64,000 nt of DNA from Pachyseris speciosa (GCA_016490735.1 JAEMWC010000039.1:1837501-1901500); one strand, 5' to 3'. Shown: positions 34,786 through 48,000, numbered from the stretch's first letter. Notes: a model not told the origin generated them from the letters alone. A program made the numbers and translations.

Positions 34786-36348
34786 CTTACCATTTGTCAG
34801 ACAAACCCGGAAATTTCGGTTTGAAGTCAAATGGTAGTAAGGAAAATCTTTTCGGAAAAAGTGGACAGCCCCCAAAGGTATTCCTCTTTTTCCGTTCGGA
34901 ACGGAATTTCGGGAATTTGGGTTGTTTACCATTCACACGGGAAAACCGGTTGGTCGACGGTTGCAGTAAATGGTACGCATCACATACTCAAATGAAAATT
35001 TCCACGGAACGCGCGTGTTCCATTTACACAAACATTTCCAACGGTCAGGTTTACAGAGCGATCCAAGCCGAAAGCCCTGGAACTGGTAGAAATGAGCAAA
35101 TGGAACGCACATTTATGGCAAGCCGTTGCTGCCAAAAGCCTATCGAGTTGTAAATCCTGGTCCAAATGTCTTTCAATATCATCGAGTTAGAAAAGTTACA
35201 TGGTCAGTTTTAAAATTGCATGGTCGAGTTCTGGAGAACCATGGTTGAGTTGCATTCTGAAAGTTTGAGTTCTCGCTAGCGAGTTTTTAATTTCTCGCTA
35301 GCGAGTTTTTCAATTTCTTGCTAGCGAGTTTTTCAATTTCTCGCTAGCGAGTTTTTCAATTTCTCGCTAGCGAGTTTTTCTCAATCGTGCGCAAGCGCAA
35401 TATGCGGACGGATGTTGTAGACGGTGGCGGAAGCTTTAGACCATAGTTTGAAGTTGTAGGCCGCGAATGGAAGCCGTAAATTTCGCAATTTTGAACTGTT
35501 GTTTTCGTTGAGGGCTCAAACTGGCGGGATGTAAGTGCACCGATATTTCATTAAGCCAAAGAACATAATGCAAACAAGACGCTCTATGAGCTTTTACTTG
35601 GGACACCTTGGACGCCTTGCGAAAGTAGACGTACGCTAAAACCGACTATCGGTTTGAAAATTGATCAAAGGGCCCTTGAAGCCAGCTCATTCTCGTAGTG
35701 GCTAAGTGCATGCATTCGGGTATTCACTGCTGCTGTAGTCTGATGCGATTTTAATACAGGTTTGCAACATGAGGTGAAGTAGTTAGGCAGAGCAGCTTAG
35801 CGAGAAATTGAAAACTCGCTAGCGAGAATTTGAAAACTCGCTAGCGAGAACTCAAACTTTCAGAATGCAACTCAACCATGGTTCTCCAGAACTCGACCAT
35901 GCAATTTCAAAACTGACCTTGTAACTTTTCTAACTCAATGATATTGAAAGACATTTGGACCAGGATTTACAACTCGATAGGCTTTTGGCAGCAACGGCTT
36001 GCCATACACATTTCCATTTGGAAATTCCGTTTGGGAATTTTGGACTACCTTTCAAGAAATTCCGTTTTCCCCGGAAATTTTCCGTTTGGGAAGACCAAAA
36101 TAGGCTTTCCATTTACATTCCAACCGAAATTTCCGGATTTTTTTGGTAAATGGTAAACAACCTTGCTTACCATTTGAGCGAATCGTTTCGTTTCCAAGTC
36201 CTTTTGCTCCAGAACGAGTGAGTGCGCATGACGGAACGCCATGCAGTAAATGGTAAGCGCCAATCTCATCCGGTTGGTCGGTAAATTCGGAGATCGCTTA
36301 CCATTAGTCAACGGTCATTCCATCCGGATTTTTCTGATAAATGGTTAG
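34786..36348. mobile_element. 1.56-kb foldback element
   Basis: The outer ends CTTACCATTTGTCAGACAAA and TTTCTGATAAATGGTTAG are inverted copies. Inner arms (about 35110-35300 and 35820-36010) pair almost perfectly over 190 bp, including TTGCTGCCAAAAGCC and ACCATGGTTGAGTTGCATTC. TAAATGGTA/TACCATTTA recurs several times as a subterminal motif. The centre holds unique DNA and palindromic CTCGCTAGCGAG tandem repeats. No transposase. The right end lies 13 bp from the old stop codon of the neighbouring peptide gene. Confidence 0.8.
35270..35385 (+). repeat. Tandem CTCGCTAGCGAG repeats
   Basis: Five 24-26-bp units of TTTCTCGCTAGCGAGTTTTTC, each containing the 12-bp palindrome CTCGCTAGCGAG. Two inverted units lie at about 35810-35850 in the opposite arm. 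Confidence 0.85.
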
Positions 36349-36361
36349 AACCCAGTCGCAA

Positions 36362-36438
36362 TCACTTTCCACTTGAACATATCCAGACTCCAGGTGGACA
36401 CGATTCTTTCAAGGCCGGGGTAGTTTCGCCTTGTCTGC
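36362..36438 (-). pseudogene. Dead fourth Cys-ring repeat behind the stop codon
   Basis: Past the TAA of the 36-kb precursor, minus-strand DNA still spells a full ring CPPGVWIC (36377-36400) followed by SSGK and TGA (36362-36364), but in a shifted frame. Alignment with the 30.9-kb relic shows a GAA-to-TAA change at the current stop and a one-base loss before the ring. It is therefore a fossil of a longer precursor. Confidence 0.75.
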
Positions 36439-36837
36439 TTAGTTCTTTAGCGTTCTCTTCTTTTTACAAACCCATATTCCTGGAGGGCAGTTTCCAAGGT
36501 CTCTTCTGTCAGTTTCATGCTTGTGTATTGCAGTTTCAGCATTTACTTGGTCTATCTTGCTTATGTTCCATCGCTTTCCAGTTGAGCACGTCCAGACACC
36601 CGGCGGACAAGCCTCTTGAGAAACGTAGGACGGTTTGCCCCTGTTTGCTAGGGTGTCCCCGGATGCCTTGGCAATCTCTGATCGTTTTCCGGCTGAGCAG
36701 GTCCAGAGTCCTGGTGGACAAACATTATTTTGAGCTCCGAGGACAGGAGGCAACTTCACCTTTGCTATGATTGGTCCAGCATGGCTTAAGTGTACACCAA
36801 AGGAGGATAAAATAACAAGAATGACAGAAAAGTTCAT
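36439..36837 (-). CDS. Secreted precursor of cyclic CPPGxWxC peptides (three rings)
   Basis: 132 residues. Residues 1-20 are a hydrophobic signal peptide ending at SHA-G, so the product enters the secretory pathway. Three rings follow: CPPGLWTC (40-47), CPPGVWTC (77-84) and CPPGIWVC (117-124). The first two are followed by SAGKR and STGKR: Gly gives an alpha-amide after cleavage at the dibasic site, a standard neuropeptide-precursor signal. The third is followed by KKKR. Spacers are hydrophilic with acidic residues before each ring, where cnidarian precursors are often trimmed. Each ring would close by one disulfide into an 8-residue loop. It contains PPGLW, the core of cnidarian GLWamides, but here amidation would fall outside the ring. 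The family is not one I can name with certainty. A dead fourth ring lies downstream. Role as a cyclic neuropeptide is inferred; a venom peptide is an alternative. No splice site near the start was proven. Confidence 0.8.
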   Translation of the reverse strand: MNFSVILVILSSFGVHLSHAGPIIAKVKLPPVLGAQNNVCPPGLWTCSAGKRSEIAKASGDTLANRGKPSYVSQEACPPGVWTCSTGKRWNISKIDQVNAETAIHKHETDRRDLGNCPPGIWVCKKKRTLKN

Positions 36838-37730
36838 GACGTTCTTGACAAAAACACCGATCAGTAACAGTGTAATCGCTTGGTCGACGTCTGAGTGAAA
36901 AATGGTACCTTATTCGCCAAACTTCGCTTTATTTATTGGCGGGTTACAGTTAAGGAACGGCTGTTCTTTTAACAACAAGAACGCGTTACAGATGTTTCTA
37001 TTAAACAGAACTTTTTGGGCTTCTGTTTGGCAACTCCTAAAATTGCATAACTATAACTGCGATCAGGTGATCGCCCAGCCATTGATATCTGAAGGATGTT
37101 TTCTGACTCTGACACAGCTTCGCAGCCGTCATAATTAACTTTGCAATCTTTTCAGCTGTTTGGCGATCGTTTTCTGTCTACTCGTTTGTGATTGTTTTAA
37201 CTGTATATCATTTTACCTATTTGTAATTGTAGCAACCGCCTCACAATTTCCAAACCTTTTTACTTAACAGCATTGCAACGAGGAAGCCTTGCTCCATAAG
37301 CCTCTCCAAATTGTCACTTCCTCTTTCAGTAAAATTTTCGTCTGTTTCTTCACGTCTGTGCGGTGAAAAACGAACAAATGAATAAATTAATTAATTACTA
37401 AATACTGTAAATAAACAATAATAACAGCACTTCTTGTGAATTGTAAAATATTTGCTTTCATCATCAAGTAAAAAGGATTGCTCAAGTCAAATTAAGCCAT
37501 TACAGTATTTGCAGATTCAGCAAAGGGGAAACTTTGCCTTATTGATGACAATAGTGGTTGCTACACACTTTATAGCTCATGAATATTGGTCAGATCACTT
37601 TTAATTTGTATGGATGGATGTTTTGTATGGTTTTACTTTTAGTTCAGCTTAATTGTGTAGTTGCACTTTTAGTTCAGCTGAGTGTCCCCAATTAGCTAAC
37701 TTGTAGCTAAATACACTTACACTGAAAAAG
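36838..37730. other. Upstream of the 36-kb peptide gene
   Basis: On the minus strand AATAAATAAAG around 36937 is a weak TATA-like element about 100 bases before the ATG. No clear upstream exon. Otherwise AT-rich DNA without features. Confidence 0.3.
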
Positions 37731-37974
37731 AGTTGGGTTGGCGTAGTGGTGAGAGCACTCGCCTTCCACCAATGTGTCCCGGGTTCGATTTCCGGACTCG
37801 GTGTCATAAGTGGGCTGAGTTTGTTGGTTCTCTACTCTGCTCCGAGAGGTTTTTCTCCGGGTACTCTGGTTTTCCCTTCTCCTCAAAAACCAACATTTGA
37901 TTTAATTTGATCTGATTTGAGATTTGTAATTAGTAGGCGAAGAGCCACCTTGTGGAAGTACTACTAATAAATCG

Positions 37975-38023
<49 letters not shown>
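37731..38023 (+). mobile_element. tRNA-derived SINE, near full length, with (ATT)n tail
   Basis: A-box TGGCGTAGTGGTGAGAGC (37739-37756) and B-box GGGTTCGATT (37781-37790) form a pol III promoter. The body follows with GAGTTTGTTGGTTCTC, CTCCGAGAGGTTTTTCTCC and CAAAAACCAACATTTGAT, and the tail is (ATT)n from about 37977. Best copy in the window; relatives at 8185-8857 and 50696-50912. Confidence 0.85.
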
Positions 38024-38027
<4 letters not shown>

Positions 38028-41000
38028 ACATTTAAAAAAGACGATGGGAAAGAAGCGAAGAAGAGTTAAAACTTAGTCATAAAATCATATTGATAACAAT
38101 TTGTTTCGCAAATCAAAACAAGGGTCAACAAGGGTAACTTACATAATCGATGTTTTCGCAACACATTGCAGATGTTTTCATATGCTTTCGTAATCATGAT
38201 CATAATAATCCTGCACGTAATTATGAAATGTTTGCTTTGTTTGAGTACTGAAGACCGCGCTGATTCAAATTTAAGAGTGCTTAATCCTATGCTTAGTCTT
38301 TGCATTTGAAATCGTGAATGCCTGATTCCTTGTTAAGGAGACTCGTAAGGGTTTTCATTATTGAAGTGTCTGTAAAACGACGAAGGGTCACAGAAAGAAT
38401 GTCTGATCATACAAAAGGAATGTCTGATCATGTGGGGAAGCTATAAATATCTTCATAACTCTGTTGTTAAAAATTACCGCTGGAGACAAAACTCAAAGGT
38501 GCAAGAACCTGACGGATCCGATCAACAAATTCAAACAATTCTACAACAGGTGATAAACCAAAGCTGACTTCACAGCTGGATCATGTAATGTTATGTTTCC
38601 AATAGTTCATAAGACGCAGCCTGACTTCTTCAGGAAATTATCGACTACAAGAAATACCGTTACAATAACCCAAATTTATTTACCCAGCTTTTATTAGATG
38701 GACACTTACATGCGGTGAAACGCAATTTTCTCATTATTTCTCCTGCATCCTACATCCTTGAAACTTTAAAACACGTAAACATAACATTCACAAACGACTG
38801 AGAAAAAAGACTAAATAACATAGTTATCAAACACCAGAGGGGATGACTCTGATTCGAGGACGGTGCATGATCATGGACGGCCGAGAAAGACTGCTGCACC
38901 CGGCGCAATGCGTAACAAAATCTTAACGACACTAAATCCACACACTGCTTGATACTGAAACTGGCATCACAACTGAATCCAAACGAAAATACAACTTCAC
39001 CGCTTGTTCCAGTGACGATATCATCCCCGCTGAGTTCTCAAACAGACTGAGCCCAAGCCTGGATGATTCCACATTTTGCCGAAAATCCATATGCTCTGTA
39101 TAAGGAAATGCTTGGAGAGCCACTGCCTTGTAGCAACGTTTCCCTAAAAATCGCATTTCTGAATTCGTCGACCACCATCTCAAGCCTATGGTTCTCACCA
39201 CAGTATCCTTTACTAAAGAAATAACGCACGCAATAGATTTGATTAACACGGACGCTTCAGGCTGACGCTTGCCTATGACAAATGTATTGATGCCTATATA
39301 CTCGCCACTGTTCTTTCTCTTTCATATACGCACTGACACTCTTTTCGATATAACTAGAGTTATTGTTGTTCATCAATGATAATTATTATCGCCGCACTTC
39401 GTTCAGTCCTTGATGGCACCAATTACTGATTTTACTGTGTTCCTTGGCAAGTTTATGGCGACGGCATTACGCATGCGCAGCATCAGCCACATGCTCGCTG
39501 GCGTTTCACTGCAAAATTTTCAATGAAATTGATTCACAAAGGAGAGACCTTATAACAGCGTACATCCTACTACCAAATTAGTCTTTGATCAAGTTATTCA
39601 CTCTTTCAGGGAGAGAACAATGTTCTCTCCCAAAGAGCGAGAAGATCTGGGTACGAGATTACGATCAAATAGCCCGAATTCAGTTCAGCCTCGTCTTCAA
39701 AGCGAGTCCTAGTCCTAGTCCTGGTTTCATATGGATATTTTTTAGCATGATTGAGAACTCAGTGATTTTTAGGAGAAAGAGTTTGCAGCCTCGCTTTGAT
39801 AAAGAGGCTAACGGCAAATTGGAAACGGTCTATTTACATCGTGCACTAATCTGCAAAGAGTATATAAGCAAGGACCGATACAACGTAGAATAGTTTTAAT
39901 TTTTGTGTACTACATTTCGGCTGGCCAGACCAGCCTTCTTCAGGTACAATGAGAATTTACATTGGAAGGGGTGTTTATGTATATGTAGTAATATACCGGA
40001 AACACGTAAAAATAAAAATGATTGACAGTATGAAATGAAATACTAGAAAAAAATCTAAAAAATGACAAACTTTATAACAAAAACTTAACTTATGTTTCTT
40101 CGCGGATGTTAAGACCTTCAGGATCAATTAAAAAAGCTTCTCTAGCCTCACGGAACATTTGATATAATCTGCATCATGCCCCTTTCTATCTTCAGCTGGT
40201 TTTAGAATGCCTCGCTACAGCTTTCTAGCTTAAAAAAATAGCCAACTGAGTAGCAGCATTTCAGACTAGGAAAATGAGACTAATTCGTTATGAAGTCCCC
40301 TTTTCCGGTATTTCTTTAATTTACACGGTCTAACGCTGCTGAAAGTCTATACAGTCATACTGATTTCCAGGTCTTTAATCTAATTTCAGTGTTATTGAAT
40401 GGGCCAAACTAAACAACTTGTATTGGCTCAGTTAACTGCAGTGAGGGCGAAACATCGTCGAGTTGGCTACCTTTTCTACTGTCGAAGTCGTTATAATAAG
40501 ATAACGCGCGAGTGCGTCTGATTGAAACAAATGGGAGGTTTACGAACTTGTGGTCTTACTCAAAGCCATTACTCAAACTCTTGTCCCTAAAGTTCTTGGC
40601 CTTTCAGCTAACAAGCCATTTTCCACATAATTGATTTTCCATAGCATGCACATCAGGACGCGGAAATTTCGAGATAAATTAAGCGTAGCTCCGCTGCTCA
40701 CTTTTAAGTAGTTTATTTACTTATTTCTGTCCTATCCTTCCCAACGATATTTGAACTGCTACAAAAATGTTGAATGCTTATTAAAACCAGCCGCAAGGCC
40801 TGCGGTTAGTTTTCGCTGATCACCGATGATCAAATCTCGTTGACCCAATGAAATTTAAGTTTCGAAATCGTAGGAGATATCTCAGTGTTTTCAAAGTTCC
40901 AATATTATATTGTCCACAACTTTGTTGTCACAAAATATCCTATCTGCAAGGTGAAATTCTACCAGGGCGATAAAAAGAAATGAATACCTCAACAGACTTC

Positions 41001-41774
41001 AGTTACATCCACTTGTGGACTGATCTACAAGAAAAATATTTGTATTTGGATACATTCTATCAGCTTCAATCTCTAAAATCTCGTCCGGCTAGGTTATTTC
41101 ATGTAGAGGAGTTTAAATATAAAATATAGACAAGGTCAGAGTGCTTCTCTGTCAAATTAGTGGTATTTTACTGTTTTTCAGTAAGATTGGAATTTCTGCC
41201 CTATGCGAATTCACTTACTGTTTTCCATGGCCGTTAAGTAATATAAAATCAGTCAGATTTGAATGTCCGGATAGTCCCTCCATTAAAGACATATAAATCT
41301 TTCCGGTTTTCATCTGATACAGGAATTCAAATATTCGAATTGAATTATTCATTTGGTATTTAGTTTGAGCTAAAAAAAATCTACTTGTTTACTTTTTCCT
41401 CTTTAGTTGTACTTTGGAACGCTTGACTGACTGCTTAACGTGCGCATGATTCACAACACTCCTCTAGCATGCGGTAGGTAGTTTTGTTTTCTAGGGCGAC
41501 TGCCAGCTGTTGTTGTTGTAGTTCCTTGTTTACATACACTCTTGGTTATGTCTGGCGGTCAGGTGATCAGTTATGGGCGGTAAATCAGTTTTACGTGCGT
41601 AATTTTGTTTTGGCTTTTGGCTAAGGTCAATGGTTCGAAAGACGATTTGCGGTCCAACTTTAAAAAACGCGGTTCATTCGACAGTTTTGTCCCACGCTTG
41701 CACTGAAAACGTTTTAATTAAGGTGCATTCGTTCATCACTTACAAATCAATGAATGAAATTGTCCCGTAATATC
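38024..41774. other. Gene-poor DNA
   Basis: No supported coding region. A 23-bp perfect palindrome GGGAGAGAAC-AAT-GTTCTCTCCC lies at 39609-39631, a CCTAGT triplet repeat near 39706, and GGCTGGCCAGACCAGCC, a short hairpin, near 39920. The rest is AT-rich. Confidence 0.4.
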
Positions 41775-42007
41775 TACAATGTCTTTTCTCTCAACGTCAC
41801 GCTGGTTATAATTTGAGAAATCTTGAGGGAAAACTTTCTCTGCCCAAATCAAATATTAATTACCTGAAACGTAGCTTCTGTTATAGCGGAGCCTGTTTAT
41901 GGAATAATTTGCCCCAGGACTTAAAGAATGCTGGCTCTGTTGGGCAGTTTAAACAACTGATCAAGAAGGTATCTGACATATCGTATTCCCACACGGAAAT
42001 GATGTAA
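41775..42007 (+). pseudogene. LINE 3' end fragment (CR1/jockey-like)
   Basis: Reads SQRHAGYNLRNLEGKLSLPK, RSFCYSGACLWNNLPQDLKN and FKQLIKKV, then TAA. The YNLR...LPxxxxxxxKRSFxYxGAxLWNxLP pattern is the extreme C-terminus of such elements. Strongly 5'-truncated. Confidence 0.75.
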
Positions 42008-45000
42008 AACAGTTGTAACAAGTTACAGTTTTTTTTTTACTTTCAGCTTAACTGATGATTTTCCATGCGTTTAAATAAAGTCTTACATGACATTACATTA
42101 CTTCTGTTGTCTGCTCTGAAAATAAAGACTGATATGCCTAAAGCTAATGGATGACTACTGATATAAATGAAACAGGCTAGCAAGATTCTACAAGACATGG
42201 TCGTCTTGAAAACATGCCAAATCATTTCTCCCCCATGCAATGCACCATTCGTCCTCAGAACACTTATTATGTAACAAGGGCCTTTCAAGTACTATAACGT
42301 CATTTTATACTATCATGATCAAAAGTCCACGCCATGAGAGGCGATGAGATGTGTTTATAATAGTTCGTAAATTAGAGGTCACATCCTTGCTCACCTGTAC
42401 GCCACGTGGACTAGGCCGAGCAGACGTGCCCTTAAACGTGAACTACCACGCGGGCCGTACAATTACTGAAACATGGAAACAGTACCTCGGTACGTCTTAA
42501 ACGTTTTCACTATTTGAGTCAGCGTTTTATCAGTTAAGGGAGGCGCTTATTAAAACAAAGCAAAAGGCAACTAACCCCACTTTAAAAACAACGTCTTTAA
42601 TGCGACTGTCTACTGCTTTACTGCTGGTTTACATTCTTTTTTCATGTCTTCTGTGAGATATTTGGCAAATAAACTGAAGCCACTCCATTACACTGCAATG
42701 ACAGAGCTTACTCAAGTTCTTAGAATTGAAGTGGGATTCAGCACGTTATGTTACAGAACAGTATTTATTTGTATTTTCCGTCAACGTCTTCCTGCAGCGC
42801 TTAATTGGATATTGCTCTTTTGAGTAATGTAAAGGTGATAACCACCGGGGTACGTACAGGATTTATCAGCTGGACTTTGCAGTCGCACGTGGCAGGCATC
42901 AGGTCCGGTCTAGGTCCAGGAGCTATGATTGAGGGCAACAACAGCGATAGATTCTCTCCTTTTTCTCACGCTAAGTTAGTGGGGTTTCAGACGAGCAACA
43001 GGCGGCATTATGTAAGTGGATTTGAGCAAGTTTACGGAGCGTTATTAATCTGAAGGATTGAGACAGGGTGGTTTAAGACGATTAAAACAAATGATGGGGA
43101 ATACACTTAACAGTTTAGCGGACGTTTGGATCGTAAACAAGACCTATTAACAGGCTTTGTCTGAAAAGCAACCTGAGTCATTATATCCCCGGTGTATAAA
43201 GTTTTATTATACGCAGCTTCCTCTTCGTCTAAAACCTTTAGAAATTGTTTCCTGTTTGGAGTCTAAGTGCTGTCCACAGAGTGGAATTATAATCAGTAAA
43301 TCCTTGAAAAGATGAGCGAAAAAATGATGCATGTTGTCCGCCTCCTTTGAGTTCTCAGTGAGGGTAACTCACAAAAATGGGATGGATGCTGTGTTTTCAA
43401 GTGCTAGGGACGTGCCAAACATCTTCTAAATGTTTCATGTTTAAGTTTCCTTTTGGCACGTTTCCATGGTTTTGTTTGATTCGTTGAAGTTTTCAGCATT
43501 TTTACATTTTCAAAACGTCAATGCACAGCACAAACATATCGACTCAGAGATATCATTGTTTCTCTGATTTTCCCGCTGAAGCTCACTTGCTTGCGTTTCA
43601 TTATGTCCCTACACAATGACTGATTTGGACGAGACCACCCTAGCGCATTCATCCTACATGTTTACGACAACGCCCATGGCACGAAATGTTTCTTGTAACT
43701 TGTTACTTGCGCAAGCCGCTTGGTTTTGGATAGCCGTGCCATCTACCACACGAAAAAAGCTGTGTGTTAAATATGCTTTGCATGGCTAACTTCAATAAAA
43801 ATTATCGGCTTTGCATGACGCGAGTGGCATGAGAAATGTCGCGTGTGTTATTGAACAGCAACAGTCAAATGATCGTCTGAATCAGCCCTTGTCTTGTGTT
43901 CTGCCGCGCTGGATCCCGAGTGTCTTCAGGTCATTTAAACTGGTTCTAATAGGAAGTCCGTGCGAAATGACTGCCGAGTTTAAAAGTTCTTAGTACTTTA
44001 TCCAGATGAATTATCAAAAAAAATAGCTAGGCAGTTAGTTGAGAACTATACAAATCGAGCAACTCAGATCAGTTTAGTGTTTCTACTTGTATATCATGAA
44101 AACACCGGAGGAGAGCTCAGTCAGTAGTCAGTAGTGACTGCTTTACTAACTGAGAAAGTCTGGATTTTATGGTATGTACAATCTGCCGTATCTGTATCAC
44201 ATTGTAACATCATTCTCCCTGGATTAAAAAAAACCTGAAGTAGTTTATATTGTCCAGAAATTTTTATCCTCCATCAGGGATGGCTGCACAGTTATTACGG
44301 GTGAAAGTTTATCAAACAAGGAAATTGCTGATGGCGTCATCTTACCGTAGACTTCAAGGCCTAAAAATTTAAGATCAGATTTTTAACCTCGACGATAAGT
44401 CGATCGAAGCAAGAAATGAACGTTTTTTTAAGAAGAGATATTCGGTGAAGACACGCAACTTTATATGTAGATGCCTTAGTCGAGCAAAGTCAGATCTTTC
44501 GATCTTTTTCCTTGCGCCGAACGCCGACGTGGTTTTAACTGCTCCCTGACTGCGTTCGTGGACGAAATACTAAAGTGTATGACCGTTCCAAAATGAAGGT
44601 TGCTTATCACTGATTTCTCGTGGTGCCTTTTGCAAAGTGGATCAATAATCTTTGATCATGGATGAAGTTCCTCGAGCGTTCCTTGAGCGAAACCTTCTAC
44701 GGGACATCACAAGCTGGTTAAACTTGTCAGAAATGTGGGATGAAATCGTGAACTCAGTGTGACCGTTCTCTGACTTAAGCTTGTGATCAGCCTTTTTATC
44801 ATGCGCCACCAGGTGATTTTAACTGGTTTGAGTTTGTGACTGAACTCCTATTGATCTTGAAAACGCACGTCCCTTTGTTGTGCTGTTTGTTATGGTGCCT
44901 ACAAGGGTATTCAAGTGACATCAATTTTCGGCCATGAGGTGCATGTGATCATTTAATGACCATTTACTCGAAAGCAATTAATGGTGAACAATGCCTTCCT

Positions 45001-48000
45001 GTGATACTGTGAGTATTGCGGTGGAGTAGAAGGTCTAAATGTTTTGAGTGTTCAGTGCTGGATACCTCTTTGTCCTGCAGCTGTTTATTATCAGCTGCAT
45101 TATAGGAGTTTTCCACATTGCGCTGATTCCCTCAAATGAAAGAGTTGCAATATTGTTTTTGTATGGCGTTATGTCCTAAAAAACCGATTCTATCGTTTGA
45201 ATTTAACAGTAAAGCTCTCATGGTGTTAAGCAAATTTCAAAACAAACTTGGAAATTGATTAATAGCTCTATTTATATGAGCACCCTTTGAAATAAAACGG
45301 TTGAAAATGACGAACTAAAACCCGAGGCCGATGGACACTTTTATCAAGATACCTTATTGTCGAGGTTAAAAGCAATGCTATAAGGAACCACTGAAAACAC
45401 GCATGAAAAAAAAACCCTTTTTTTTGAACGAAATCTAGTGTCCAAAATGCTATTCAATTTTCTGGTCAGATATTCCATGCTTTAGGAGTAAAATAAGTGT
45501 ATTTACTAATGAAAAGAGAGTTGCCTTCCGACCAACTGAACTCCGGCTATCAGGTATAAAACGTGCGTATTTGTTAATTAAAATTGTTCTGTTTGTCTGA
45601 CAGGCTGGCTCAGTTGCATTTGTTACAATCTTAATCAACTAAAGCTAAAAGTGTAATTTCATAGAAAATAATTATACTAAGTGCACCACTAAACTCCATT
45701 TAATTTAATATTTCCATTAACGCTGAGGGCAGAACGTGTCATAAAGTCCTTCCTATCATCTCTATATCGTTATTTTCCGGTTTTCCTTTTTATGGTGTTT
45801 CAAGGTAGTTTTGTTGTTTCCAAAGATTTCTAGGAAACTGTTATAAGCGAAAGGATTCGATTTGTAAAGACAGTCTCGCGTATTAGTACACATATGGCAA
45901 TAGTAGTAAAGGCGAAAATTCGTGGAATATTTCATGTTGTTTCTCGACTCACGTTTTTAAATGTGTCAGCTCAGTGGTAAGGATCACGAGGTTACCGTTA
46001 GACTAATCGCAATCTTTTACCATTGGTACGGATCGTGAGGCAGATTTGACAAATCGTATCCGTTCGTGTATATTGGACATGCACGTTGTATAGTATTTCT
46101 CTTCAGACCAACTCAATCTGAAGGAGTCATGAAGGAAATATTTTCAGCTATTTGATTAACGGCAAGGGATCAAAAACACGTGCAGGACGAATCTGTGAAA
46201 ACAAAATTGCCTGGTGTAGGTAGCCAACAGACAAAGTCAACTGAAGTTGCTTAAGTCAAAACAAAAATATTGTCTTAATATATTTTTTCTGAAAGCATAT
46301 CAAATTCAAGACTAGGATCTTAGACTCTTTTATAACTTAGTTTAGACTAATCTAGCAAAGTTCACCTTGAATCTGTTTTGACCATACTATTTTAAACTGC
46401 CTTTTTTCCAGGCTGTCTGGGCAACCATTTTACGACTGAATTTCATTAAGTTTTGCTTTTTTCTCTGACGTTTGCCTGATAATTGTATGTTTACTTTACC
46501 TATGCCAATTTAAGCTTACCAAGCGAAAAAAATCTTAATAAATAGCAAATAAAAAGTAGTCTATCAAAAGGGAGCATTTTCATATTTGAATTATATTTTT
46601 CATTCTTAAACTTAAACCAACTTTAAAGAGTCGTGTAGCTTCGATTTCTCTGTCAGTGAGTAAAATCTTCAGGGACTTTGCTGACAGAAAGTTCGAGTCA
46701 ACCACAATCGCCTCAACGCTGATTATGCCTGTTTATTTATTTCCTGATTTTTTAAGCTTAAAGCAAAGGAAGCTTTTTTACGTCTCAGTGATGAAAGCTT
46801 GAGTCAGGTCCATTTCAGGAACAAAGAACGCAGTGATAATTTTCAGTCTGCTGTTCATATCTTAATTAAATTTACGTCGTTTATTGATTTCCTCAACAAA
46901 CAGATTCGGTTTATAGCGACGAATTTCTTATCTTATTTTTCGGCTAACTTATTAAACTTGCGAGGAAATAAAACGATTAATTTGTTCAAACAATAAATGT
47001 ACTTCTTAAACTTAGAACTAGATCTTATCAGTAGACTGACTGAGCTAATGCAGAATCTAGTGAAAACAAAAGTTACTGCCGGCGAACGGCAAAGGTACTT
47101 CTTTGGTTCTAAAGTAAATGCTAAATGAATGATCTATCTTTCTATTGCTGACTTGAATAACATTCAGCTGGAGCTAACTCAACTTATTTTTTTTTCATCA
47201 CTGAAAGTCGTACATATTGACGATACCAAAGGAAGTCAATTTTAATTAATGTTTCGTTCGTTTACTTTGCAATTGAGGAGTACGTTTGTTAACTCTTTAC
47301 AAGCTAAGCTAGTACAAAGCGTAATAATAAACTTGACAATCAGGATTTCCACGTTGAGAGGTATTTAAGCGCCTCATTGCGGGAAAAAGAAATCTTTGCT
47401 CCTCAAATTATGCGTGATAGTTTTAAACGAATAAAACACTGAGGACACTCCCCGATAACGTTTATTTTTCCAAAGTGATTGCACTCGCACGAAGAGCTTT
47501 GAAGAGGCCAGAACATTCCTTTCATGTGATTCTCTAAGCTCACTCAAGGTTCATAACTATGTTACAAAAGAAACGAAAAATAAGAAAAATGCTTCTCAGT
47601 GTCAAAGCGGCTTTCATTTTGTTGCATGACCAACAGGCGGTAAACCGCATGATTTGTAGAGGCACTATTCTGGATTATTTCTGTTTTTTTCCGATAATTC
47701 CGTGCGAGGGCAGCCAGCTTATTTTTATCCGCTCCATCGAAAATAACACTTATCTCTTGAATTTAAATCAAATGTCTGCACTTTTATATAATACCCTTCA
47801 CGTGTCAAAAGGGCTGTAATTATTTTGCGTTACAGCTTTGCCTGCCAAAGCTCAATATTTTTGCGTTAAAGCCCAAGAATCATCACAAAATCTCTTTCGC
47901 CACGTAAAAAAAACCTGAGCTGTGTGTATCAAAACTTATCATCACTGGCAACTAATTTCGTGCTAAGCATGTTGGCTTTTTCGAGTGAGCAATTTCTGAA

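Noticed and set aside
36697..36720. Interpreting the Cys-ring proteins as metallothionein, defensin or other multi-disulfide toxins
   Set aside because: Cysteines occur only as isolated pairs eight residues apart, each in the same octapeptide with processing sites around it; this fits repeated peptide release better than a single folded domain.
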